Part shown: positions 1 to 8,000 of the stretch, in pieces | How positions within the stretch are numbered: position 1 is the first letter of the stretch | Layout: each line of letters begins with the position of its first letter | Source: Solidesulfovibrio sp. | GTDB lineage: Bacteria; Desulfobacterota; Desulfovibrionia; Desulfovibrionales; Desulfovibrionaceae | Direction: 5' to 3' | DNA length: 52,785 bases | NCBI RefSeq assembly: GCF_029978005.1 | Contig: NZ_JARKOZ010000129.1 | Coordinates: 1 to 52,785 of the forward strand | The notes under the pieces: model-generated | Seen by the model: the letters and a program-made list of their open reading frames with translations, nothing else | Told to the model about the DNA's origin: nothing | Database searches by the model: none | Made by a program: the position numbers and the translations under genes

Positions 1-170
1 AATTCGTTCAAAATTTTTCAATACACTGAAATTACAGATAAAAAGACGACTACCCGCTCGGCCGAAAAACACCTGGGGGACAAAACGGGTGGGGTGGACG
101 GGATGACAGGGGGATTTGGGATTGCGGATAAATCGGGTCCGCCAACGATGCCAACAGGCATGGCCCGCTG
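1..170. other. Window edge, no gene seen
   Basis: This stretch is AT-rich at its left end and GC-rich after about position 55. I see no ORF with a start and ribosome binding site, no RNA fold and no clear repeat. It lies downstream of the tRNA-Thr gene, whose 3' end faces it, so it would be the place to look for a remnant attachment site, but no duplicated tRNA end is visible. Confidence 0.5.
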
Positions 171-211
171 AAAAAGGAAAAAGGGGCCAGGACCATCGGT
201 CCTAACCCCTT
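171..211 (-). terminator. Rho-independent terminator of tRNA-Thr
   Basis: On the minus strand a stem AAGGGG...CCCCTT encloses a second paired part AGGACC/GGTCCT and is followed by a T-rich run (complement of the A-rich bases at 171-180). It begins 8 bases after the tRNA CCA end, as expected for a single-gene tRNA transcript. Confidence 0.8.
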
Positions 212-218
212 GAAATTA

Positions 219-294
219 TGGAGCCAGCAGGGAGACTCGAACTCCCGACCTGCTGATTACGAATCAGCTGCTCTACCAACTGAGCTATGCTGGC
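219..294 (-). tRNA. tRNA-Thr (anticodon CGU)
   Basis: The minus strand folds into a full cloverleaf: acceptor arms GCCAGCA/TGCTGGC, a D-arm, an anticodon stem GCTGA/TCAGC around the loop TTCGTAA, and a T-arm GGGAG-TTCGAGT-CTCCC. Anticodon CGU reads ACG (Thr). The discriminator base is T and the CCA end is encoded (complement of 219-221). The gene is alone and is followed by its own terminator. Confidence 0.95.
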
Positions 295-454
295 AAATGT
301 GAGGAAATGCTTGATACACGCGGGCTCCAGCAGCGTCAAGGGATTTTGACCATCGGTCGAACTCGAACGTTTACGGCCTGATACGCCCGCGTTTGGCGGT
401 CAACAAACGACGCGATCGCGCCCCGGGGGACCGTGGCAAACCCGTTACCCCGAC

Positions 455-2197
455 TCAGGAGCCGCCGCGCGGCGGCGCGTAGCGGTTGACGATGGGCAGA
501 CGCCAGTCCTTGCCGAAGGCGCGCGTCGTGATCTTCGGGCCGGGCGGACTCTGCCGGCGCTTGTACTCGTTGCGGTCCACAAGGCGCGTCACGCGGTCCA
601 CCACCGCCGGGTCCATGCCCGCCGCAACCATGGCCGACGGCGAAAGCCCGTCCTCCACATAGGCCGCCAGCACCGGATCCAGGGCGTCGTATTCCGGCAG
701 GGAATCCGAATCCTTCTGGTTGGGACGCAGCTCCGCCGTGGGCGGCTTCACCAGCACCCGCGCCGGGATGAGGTCCCGGCCCGCCTGGACGTTGCGCCAG
801 CGCGACAGGGCGTACACCAGCGTCTTCGGCACGTCCTTGATCACCGCGTAACCGCCGGCCGTGTCGCCGTAGAGCGTCGAATAGCCCACCCCCACCTCGG
901 ACTTGTTGCCCGTGGTCAGGACCAGGCGGCCGAACTTGTTGGACAGAGCCATCAGCAGCGTGCCCCGGATGCGCGGCTGGAGGTTCTCCTCGGTCACGTC
1001 GAAGGGACGGTCGCCGAAAAGCGGGGACAGCGCGCCGAGAAAGGACTTGAAGACCTCCTCGATGGCCACCACGTGGAATTCGATGCCAAGCGCCTCGGCC
1101 AGGGCCCTCGCGTCCTCCAGGCTGTCGTCCGAGGAAAAACGCGTGGGCATGGCCACGCCGAGCACGTTCTCCGGCCCCAGGGCGTCGGCGGCGATCACCG
1201 CCGTCAGCGACGAGTCGATGCCGCCGGAAAGCCCGATGGCCACGCCCGGAAACCCCGATTTGCGCACGTAGTCGCCCGTGCCGAGCACGAGCGCCCGGTA
1301 GACCTGCTCCAAGTCGCAAAGAACCGGCGGGACCGGTGCAGGGGCCAGCGCGGCCCGCACCGGCGCGCCCACGGCGGAAAGAAGCACCCGACGCGGACAG
1401 GCTTCCAGGGCCGGCTCCCACTTGCGGCAACGCGGATCGAGCAGCCGCCGACGCGTGGGCAGCCCCGGGTCGAGGTCGCACACCACCATGTCCTCGGCGA
1501 ACTGCCGCCCCCGGGCCAGCAGCGTGCCGTCCGGGCCGAAGACCACGCTGTGGCCGTCGAAAACCAGCTCGTCCTGGCCGCCGACCATGTTGGCGTAGGC
1601 CACGAAAGCCCCGTTGTCCGTGGCCCGGGTGGAGAGCATCCGCTCCCGGGCCGCGCCCTTGCCCTGGTGGTAGGGCGAGGCGGAAATGTTGACGAGAAGG
1701 CGCGCCCCGCCTCCGTGGGCCTGCTCGGCCGGCGGGCCGCCGGGATACCAGATGTCCTCGCACACGCTCACGCCGAACACGAAGCCGTCGCGGTCGAAGA
1801 CGCAGCTCCCCCGCCCGGCGGCGAAATAGCGGTTCTCATCGAAAACCCCGTAATTGGGCAGGTAGCGCTTGGCGACCACGGCGGCCACGGCCCCGTCGTG
1901 CGCGACCACGGCCGCGTTTTGCAGGTCGCCTTCCAGCCACGGGCAGCCGTACACGGCCGTGATGCCCCGGCAGCGCCCGGCGATGGTCCGGGCCCGCTCC
2001 ATGCAGGCAGCCAAAAAATCGGGCTTGATGAGCAGGTCCTCGGGCGGATAGCCGGAAAGGACCATTTCCGGAAAGACCGCCAGGTCCGCCCCGGCCTGGC
2101 GCGCCGCCTCGAGGCCGGCCAGGACCTTGGCGGCGTTGCCGTCGACGTCTCCCACGGTGGGATTGAGCTGGCAAAGCATCACGCGAAAACCGGCCAT
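455..2197 (-). CDS. nadE: Glutamine-dependent NAD+ synthetase
   Basis: Last step of NAD+ synthesis in the cytoplasm: nicotinate adenine dinucleotide, ATP and glutamine-derived ammonia give NAD+. The 580-residue protein has two parts. The N-terminal nitrilase-fold glutaminase shows FPEMVLSGYPPEDL, the Lys region KRYLPNYGVFDE and the nucleophile Cys in VSVCEDIW. The C-terminal synthetase shows the PP-loop motif GLSGGIDSS, TTGNKSE, and a C-terminal GPKITTRAFGKDWR segment. Length fits the two-domain bacterial enzyme. I chose the ATG at 2197 because AAGGAGG lies just upstream and MAGFRVMLCQLNPTVGD is the natural N-terminus of the glutaminase domain; the frame stays open further upstream only because of high GC. 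It stands alone, divergent from the Fur-controlled small genes. Confidence 0.95.
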   Translation of the reverse strand: MAGFRVMLCQLNPTVGDVDGNAAKVLAGLEAARQAGADLAVFPEMVLSGYPPEDLLIKPDFLAACMERARTIAGRCRGITAVYGCPWLEGDLQNAAVVAHDGAVAAVVAKRYLPNYGVFDENRYFAAGRGSCVFDRDGFVFGVSVCEDIWYPGGPPAEQAHGGGARLLVNISASPYHQGKGAARERMLSTRATDNGAFVAYANMVGGQDELVFDGHSVVFGPDGTLLARGRQFAEDMVVCDLDPGLPTRRRLLDPRCRKWEPALEACPRRVLLSAVGAPVRAALAPAPVPPVLCDLEQVYRALVLGTGDYVRKSGFPGVAIGLSGGIDSSLTAVIAADALGPENVLGVAMPTRFSSDDSLEDARALAEALGIEFHVVAIEEVFKSFLGALSPLFGDRPFDVTEENLQPRIRGTLLMALSNKFGRLVLTTGNKSEVGVGYSTLYGDTAGGYAVIKDVPKTLVYALSRWRNVQAGRDLIPARVLVKPPTAELRPNQKDSDSLPEYDALDPVLAAYVEDGLSPSAMVAAGMDPAVVDRVTRLVDRNEYKRRQSPPGPKITTRAFGKDWRLPIVNRYAPPRGGS

Positions 2198-2468
2198 GGC
2201 CGCCTCCTTTTCCCGCCCCAAATCGGCTGAATATCTAGCCCGTCTCGCCGCCGGCGGCAACCGCCGGATGCATCCGCCGAAGCGGGCCAGGCGGGCGTCG
2301 CGAAAGCCGGCGTCGTCATCGCGCCCCTCCGGCGCTTGAGCGACAGCCCGGGCCGGACTCGTCGGCGACTCTCCCCGCCACCGGCCCCGGACGGCGTGCC
2401 GGGGCCGGCCGGCACTTTCGGGCCGATCCTTCCGGCCGCCGGGACCGGACCTCTTGCCCACAAATCAA
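2198..2468. other. Intergenic region between nadE and the Fur promoter
   Basis: This is the divergent spacer between nadE (minus) and the small iron-regulated genes (plus). It is very GC-rich, and the frames open here have no ribosome binding sites. I see no RNA element. The nadE promoter must lie in it, but no convincing -35/-10 pair could be assigned. Confidence 0.4.
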
Positions 2469-2497
2469 TTGACAATGATTTTCATTATCGCTATAGA
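2469..2497 (+). promoter_or_regulatory. Sigma-70 promoter with embedded Fur box
   Basis: TTGACA (2469-2474), a 17-base spacer and TATAGA (2492-2497) form a near-perfect vegetative promoter. The spacer holds GACAATGATTTTCATTATC (2471-2489), which matches the classical Fur box GATAATGATAATCATTATC at 16 of 19 positions. A repressor bound here would cover both the -35 element and the spacer. Expected behaviour is repression with iron and strong expression when iron is scarce. The first start codon downstream is at 2550, with GAAGGAG ahead of it. Confidence 0.85.
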
Positions 2498-2549
2498 CTG
2501 GCTCCAGCAAACCCGCCCGGCCGTCCGTGCCGGGCGAGAAGGAGCCGCC

Positions 2550-2714
2550 ATGCTGTCTCATTCCTCGATTTCCTCGCGCCGCCAGGCCAAGGGCTGGGCC
2601 AAGAGCTTTTTCGGACCCTCGCGCCAAAACGCCGAAACGCCCGCCCGGCGCCAACCCTCGGAATTCGACCAACCCCCGGCCCCGCGAAGCCCGGAACCCG
2701 GAGAAACCAAATGA
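2550..2714 (+). CDS. Small Fur-controlled protein, function unknown
   Basis: A 54-residue, hydrophilic, basic protein beginning MLSHSSISSRRQAKGWAKSF. It has no Cys, no membrane segment and no signal peptide; the C-terminal half is rich in Pro, Glu and Arg and looks disordered. The ribosome binding site GAAGGAG is well placed and the gene is the first one after the Fur-box promoter. Its stop overlaps the next ATG (ATGA at 2711-2714). Small uncharacterised genes directly under Fur are known from Desulfovibrio iron-regulon studies, and this may be one of that group, but I cannot confirm homology from sequence alone. Confidence 0.65.
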   Translation: MLSHSSISSRRQAKGWAKSFFGPSRQNAETPARRQPSEFDQPPAPRSPEPGETK

Positions 2715-2770
2715 AACGCGACGCCCGGCGCGGCGCGCCCGCCGCCGGGGCACGGGAGACGCGGCCATGA
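2711..2770 (+). CDS. Possible 19-residue coupling peptide
   Basis: A 19-codon frame joins its neighbours by ATGA overlaps at both ends: its ATG overlaps the stop of the 54-residue gene (2711-2714), and its TGA overlaps the ATG of the next gene (2767-2770). It is basic and Ala/Gly/Arg-rich. It may be a translated bridge that couples the flanking genes rather than a functional peptide. The double overlap could also be chance in a GC-rich spacer. Confidence 0.3.
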   Translation: MKRDARRGAPAAGARETRP

Positions 2771-3078
2771 CCGACATGCGCTTTCCCTTCGGCGACGAAG
2801 CGGCCTGCATACGGACCCTGCTCGCCGGCTACGGCCTGCGGCCCGTGGCCGACCACAAGGGCCGCTGCTGCTACCAGGGCCGGGCCGTCTGGCGGGGCCG
2901 GCCCGTCATCTGCCGCATCGGCGCGGGCGACCTGTCGCGCCTGCCCGGGAGCCTCTACAAGGAGACCTGGAGCGGCTACTACGACGCGGCCGAGCCGGAC
3001 AGCATGCTCTACGACGAGACCCACGCCAACATCCTGGCCTGCGTGAAAAGAGCGCTCGCGCCCGCGTCAAGGCCCTAA
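2767..3078 (+). CDS. Small protein of the Fur-controlled unit, unknown function
   Basis: A 103-residue soluble protein with a compact, folded look (…FPFGDEAACIRTLLAGYGL…, GRCCYQGRAVWRGRPVICRIG, YKETWSGYYDAAEPDSM). It has five Cys, with a CC pair and single Cys residues spread along the chain, no signal peptide and no membrane segment. It lies in the same transcript as the 54-residue gene downstream of the Fur box. I do not recognise the family. Its stop codon overlaps, tail to tail, the stop codon of the histidine kinase on the other strand (3075-3078), so the two transcripts must overlap as antisense. Confidence 0.65.
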   Translation: MTDMRFPFGDEAACIRTLLAGYGLRPVADHKGRCCYQGRAVWRGRPVICRIGAGDLSRLPGSLYKETWSGYYDAAEPDSMLYDETHANILACVKRALAPASRP

Positions 3079-4841
3079 GGGAGGTCGGTTCGTCCCTGGG
3101 CGAGGGGCAGTTCCACGACGAAGGTCGTGCCCGCCTCGCTCGTGACGAAGCGTATCTCGCCGCGGTGGTCCTCGACGATGCGCTGGCACACGGCCAGGCC
3201 CAGGCCCGTGCCGGACTCCTTGGTGGTGCAGAAGGGGTCGAACACCCGGGCGCGCACGCTCTCGGGGATGCCGCCGCCGGTGTCGGCCACGGTGAGCCGG
3301 AACTTGCCGGCCACGGCTTCGGTGGCGACCACCAGCCGGCCGCCGGCCTCCATGGCCTCGGCCGCGTTCTTCATGAGGTTGAGCAGCACCTGCCGCATGC
3401 GGTCGGCGTCGTGGGGCACGGGCGGCAGGGACGTGTCGAGGCGGACCTCCGGCACGATCCCCCGGGCTTCCAGGGCCGGGCGCATCACGGCCAGGGAGCC
3501 GCGCACGGTTTCGTTGACGTCCCGGGCCTCGATGTGGGGCACGGCCGGGCGGGTGAAGTCGCGCACCTCGTTTAAAAGCGATTCCAGGCGTTTGGCTTCG
3601 GCCTCGATGATGGCCAGCTTCTCGGCGTCCTTGTCGTCCTCGGCCAGATGGCGCCGCACCTGGCCGGCGAAGCCGCCCATGAGCATGAGGGGATTTTTTA
3701 TCTCGTGGGAGAGCCGGGCCGCCGCCTCGCCTATGGCCGCGAAGCGCTCGGAGCGGATGAGCTTCTCCTGGGCCCCGAGCAGCTCCCGGGCCGTCTTGTC
3801 CACCTCGCGGGAAAGGGTGGTGTTCCAGCGCAGGGCGAAATGCATCACCGTGGCGAAGCCCGCGAACACCATCAGCTCGAAAAGCCCCACCAGCAGCCAC
3901 TGCCGCACCACCAGCCGGCCGATGAGCCCCTCGACCTCGTCCTGGGGCGCGGCCAGGGCCACGGCCCAGCGGTTGCCCGCGTCGCGGCCCGGATCCAGGG
4001 AGGCCGGGCAGAAGGCCGCGTACTTCTTGACCTCGCCGACCCGGCCCCGGTGCCAGCCCGACACGTACCAGTCCGTGCCCCGCTCGCCGGCCATGACCCG
4101 CTTCTCGATGAGCCAGCGCAGCCGCGACCAGTCGATGTCCGGGTTGCGCTCCCGGCGCGCGTCCAGGGAATCCCGGCCAATGAATTCGGTCTCGTAGTGG
4201 TCCAGGAAGACGCCCTTGTCGTCCAGGACCCAGGCGTAGCCGGTGCGGCCGGACTGCACGCCGTGGGCGTAGCGGGCGGCCACGGCCAGGGCGTCGGCCA
4301 CGAGGATCAGCCCGCCCGGGCGGCCCTTGTCGCCGTCCAGGGAGACGGCCATGGGGAGCAGCCGACGACCGGCGAAAGAGCCTGCGGACGGCGTGAACGC
4401 CCGGCCCGTGGCCACGTGGCCGGGCCCGGCGGCCGCGGCCAGGACGTCGCCGCAGGCGGCCGGGCACAGGCCGGGGTCGTCCAGAGCCGTTCCGGAAGGA
4501 TCGAAAAAGCGCGGCCGCGCCTCCCCCGGGGCCTGCACCCCGAGGGCGACCACGTTCCACCGGGCCAGGGGGCCGGAAACGGCCGGCGCGGGAAGCCGGG
4601 GTTTGCCGTCCGAGGCCGCGTCGCCCCAGCCCGCGGCCATGTCCTCGAGGCTCGTGCGCAGGAAGGCGAAGTGGTCGACGATGTCCTCGGCGATCTTCTG
4701 GGCCAGGAGCAGCTGCTGGGCGTTGAACTGCTCGGTGACCAGGGCCTCGACATCGGTCTTGGCCCGATACCCCATGCCGGCCACGGCCACGGTCAGCAGC
4801 GCGAACACCAGGCAGGCGACGAGGATGTGCTTGCGAGTCAT
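3075..4841 (-). CDS. Membrane sensor histidine kinase (dCache-HisKA-HATPase)
   Basis: A 588-residue two-component kinase. TM1 lies at about residues 6-24. The periplasmic region, about 25-310, ends with the TDWYVSGWHRG and WAVALAAPQDEV patterns typical of double Cache sensors. TM2 is at about 313-335. The HisKA box LSHEIKNPLMLMGGF has its phospho-His near residue 378, followed by the N-box NLMKNAAEAM (about 490), DTGGGIPE and the G-box GTGLGLAVCQRI. There is no receiver domain and no adjacent response regulator, so it is an orphan kinase; the ligand is unknown, but Cache domains usually bind small organic molecules. Start ATG at 4841 has GGAGG close upstream. The gene is divergent from the giant repeat gene. 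Confidence 0.9.
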   Translation of the reverse strand: MTRKHILVACLVFALLTVAVAGMGYRAKTDVEALVTEQFNAQQLLLAQKIAEDIVDHFAFLRTSLEDMAAGWGDAASDGKPRLPAPAVSGPLARWNVVALGVQAPGEARPRFFDPSGTALDDPGLCPAACGDVLAAAAGPGHVATGRAFTPSAGSFAGRRLLPMAVSLDGDKGRPGGLILVADALAVAARYAHGVQSGRTGYAWVLDDKGVFLDHYETEFIGRDSLDARRERNPDIDWSRLRWLIEKRVMAGERGTDWYVSGWHRGRVGEVKKYAAFCPASLDPGRDAGNRWAVALAAPQDEVEGLIGRLVVRQWLLVGLFELMVFAGFATVMHFALRWNTTLSREVDKTARELLGAQEKLIRSERFAAIGEAAARLSHEIKNPLMLMGGFAGQVRRHLAEDDKDAEKLAIIEAEAKRLESLLNEVRDFTRPAVPHIEARDVNETVRGSLAVMRPALEARGIVPEVRLDTSLPPVPHDADRMRQVLLNLMKNAAEAMEAGGRLVVATEAVAGKFRLTVADTGGGIPESVRARVFDPFCTTKESGTGLGLAVCQRIVEDHRGEIRFVTSEAGTTFVVELPLAQGRTDLP

Positions 4842-4932
4842 CGGCCCTCCGATGCTCCTTCAAATAGCGGAATCCCCACGGCCGCGCAATGTGAGGTCGG
4901 GATCGCCGCAAGGCGAGGCGGTCGCGACGGTT

Positions 4933-4948
4933 TGGCGCTTTTCTTGCC
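4933..4948 (+). promoter_or_regulatory. Sigma-54-like promoter of the giant repeat gene
   Basis: TGGCGC, five bases, then TTGC (4933-4947) keeps the exact GG/GC spacing of a sigma-54 promoter (TGGCACG-N4-TTGC) with one change at the conserved A. Transcription would begin near 4959, about 67 bases before the start codon at 5026. No activator site was identified, so the call rests on the core element only. Confidence 0.45.
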
Positions 4949-5025
4949 TGAGGACTCCCAGCCAGGGTCGTCTCGGCAAAAATTTCCCATTGGAAAGGAA
5001 GACGCGCAGGCAAGGAGCAGGATCC

Positions 5026-8000
5026 ATGACCGTCGCAACCATAGATACCTACACTCCCACCGCCATCTCGGCGCTGACCGCCACCCAGCTCAGAAGCCTT
5101 GGCGCGACAGGCTTTTCCTCCCTCGTCGAATCCCAGGTCGACGCCTTAAGCGCCTCCCAGCTCGCCGCCCTGACCACCTCACAGGCCGCCGCCCTGACCG
5201 TGGGCCAGATCGTCTACTTCAGCGCGGCACAGTTTTCCGCCCTGACCAAGACCCAGATCGCGGTCTTCACCCCGGACGAGATCGCTTCCCTGTCCCTGAC
5301 CCAACTGGCCGGGCTCACGGCCGGCGACATCGCCGAACTGACCACCACCCAGGTCTCCAAGCTGTCCGCGACGCAGCTGGCCGCCCTGACCACCACCCAG
5401 GTACGGGGCATGACCTCCACCCAGGTCCGGACCCTTTCCGAGGACCAGGTCGCCGCCCTGTCCACCACGCAGCTCGCCGCCCTGTCCGCCACCCAGGTCA
5501 AGGCCCTGACCACGACCGGCGTCGCCGCGCTGAGCACCGACCAACTGGCGGCCATGACCACGACCCAGGTCGCCGCCCTGACCGCCTCCCAGATACGGGT
5601 CCTGTCCGAGGACCAGCTTGCCGCCCTGTCCGGCACCCAGATCGCGTGCCTCACGGGCACCGAGGTCGCGGCCCTGTCCACGACCCAGATCCAGCTGCTG
5701 TCCGCCAGCCAGCTCGCCGCCCTGTCCGCCACCCAGGTCAAGTCCCTCAACACGCTTTCCCTGGCCGGGCTGACCACCACCCAGATCCAGAGCCTGTCCA
5801 CGACGCAGATCGCCGCCCTGACCGCCGCGCAGCTCAAAAGGTTCGACGGCGGCCAGGTTTCGGCCCTGAGCACGACCCAGATATCGGCCATGACCGGCGG
5901 CCAGTTGGCGGCCTTTTCCGCCACGGGCATCGACGCCCTCTCCGCCAGCCAGCTCGCCGTTCTGACCTCGACGCAGATCGCGTCGATCGGCGTGACCTTC
6001 ATCAGCGCGCTCAACCAGACCCAGACCGCCTCCCTGTCCGCCGAACAGTTCCAGTCCCTGACCACGACGCAGATTCGCGGCCTGACCAGCACCGACGTCA
6101 GCGAACTGAATATGACCGACTTGGCCCTGCTGACGGAAACGCAGATCGCCGCCTTCACCAGCACCCAGGCCAAGGGACTGACCGAGGACCAGATCGCCGC
6201 CCTGACCACCACCCAGGTCGCGGCCCTGACCGTCACCGCGGTCACCCCCCTGGTGGACACCCAGCTCGCCGCCTTGTCGGCCGCGCAGGTCGCCGTGCTG
6301 TCCACCACCGCCCTGCGCGGCCTGAGCGCCCCGGAAATCGGCAAACTGACCGCGACGCAACTGGCCGCCCTGACCACCGCCCAGGTCGCCGCCCTGACCG
6401 TCACCCAGATCAGGGGGCTCACGGCCGACCAGATTCCCCTGCTGTCCACCGGCCAGGTCAGGACACTCACCACGACGCAAGTCGCCGCCCTGACCGCCAC
6501 CGCCGCTTCGGCCTTGACCGGCGACCAGTTCGACGCCATGACGACCACGCAGGTCGCCAGCCTTTCCGGCGCGTCCCTGAGCGGTCTGAGCCAGGCCCAG
6601 TTCTCCGTCCTGGACGCGGCCCAGATCGCCGCCCTGACCACCACCCAGCTCAAGTCCCTCACCAGCACCGACGTTTCGGAACTGAGCCTGACCGAACTGG
6701 CCTGCCTGAGCCAGACGCAGATCGCCGCCCTGACCAGCACCGCCGTGTCCGGGCTGACCCAGGACCAGGTGGCCGTGCTGAGCACGACGCAGATCCGGGG
6801 GCTGTCCACGGTCGCCGTGGCCGGCCTTGTCGATACGCAGATCGCGGCCATGTCCGCCGCCCAGATGGCGGCGTTGGCCACCACCCAGCTGCAGCGGCTC
6901 GGCAGCGGCGCCGTCAGCGGCCTGACCGTGACCCAGTTCGCCGGCCTGACCACCACCCAGATCGCCGGCCTGACCGCCGCCCAGATCAAGGGCCTGACCG
7001 CCGCCCAGATCGCCGCCCTGACGCCCGCACAGCTGGACGTGCTCAGCTCCACCCAGATCGCCTCCCTGACGGCCACGGCCGTGGACGCCCTGTCGTCCAC
7101 CCAGCTTTCCGCCATGAGCACCACCCAGCTGCGGGGCCTGACCAGCACCAACCTGGGCGAACTCACCACGACCCAGCTCGCCGGACTGTCCACGGCCCAG
7201 ATCGCCGCCCTGACCACGGCCCAGATCCGCGGGCTCTCGGCCACGGACCTCGGCGAGCTGCCCCTTTCCGTGCTCCAGGCCCTGACCGCCGCCCAGATCG
7301 CCGGCCTGACCGCCGCCGGCGCTTCGGGCCTGACCGAGGAACAGCTGGCCGGCCTTTCCGACGCCCAGCTCAAGGCTCTGACCTCCACCGCCCTGTCCGG
7401 TCTGGCCGACACCCAGCTCAAGGCCCTGTCCGAAACCCAGCTCGGCAAGCTCTCCTCCACGGCCGTAACCGGGCTCACCTCCACGCAGATCGCCAGCCTG
7501 GCCGATACCCAGCTGGCCGCCCTGCAGACCACGCAGATCTCCGCCCTGACCAAGGCGCAGCTCGGGAACCTGAGCGACGCCCAACTGGCCAGCCTGTCCA
7601 CCACCCAGATCGCCCGGCTGACCACCACCCAGATCGCCGCCCTGTCTTCCGACGCCGTGGACGGCCTGACCGAGACCCAGATCGCCGCCATGACGGTGAC
7701 GCAGCTGCGCGCCCTGTCCGCCACGTCGCTGAGCGCCCTGACCGCCACCCAAATGGCCTCGCTGTCCCAAACCCAGCTGGCCGCGCTGACCACCACTCAG
7801 CTTTCGGGCTTAAACGCCGACGACATGGGCGAACTGACCACGACCATGCTGGCGCTGCTGAGCTCCACCCAGCTTTCGGGACTGACCGCCACCGCCCTGG
7901 CCGGCCTGGACACGGACAAGTTCGCCGCCCTGACCGCCGCCCAACTTTCCGGCCTGACCCGGACGCAGGCCGCGGCGCTCTCCACGGAGCAGCTCGCCGC

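Noticed and set aside
219-294. tRNA-Thr as an integration site
   Set aside because: No integrase, no direct repeat of the tRNA 3' end and no island on the visible side.
336-2810. Alternative frames over nadE on both strands
   Set aside because: They have no start signals and no family patterns; the nadE frame shows full glutaminase and synthetase motifs.
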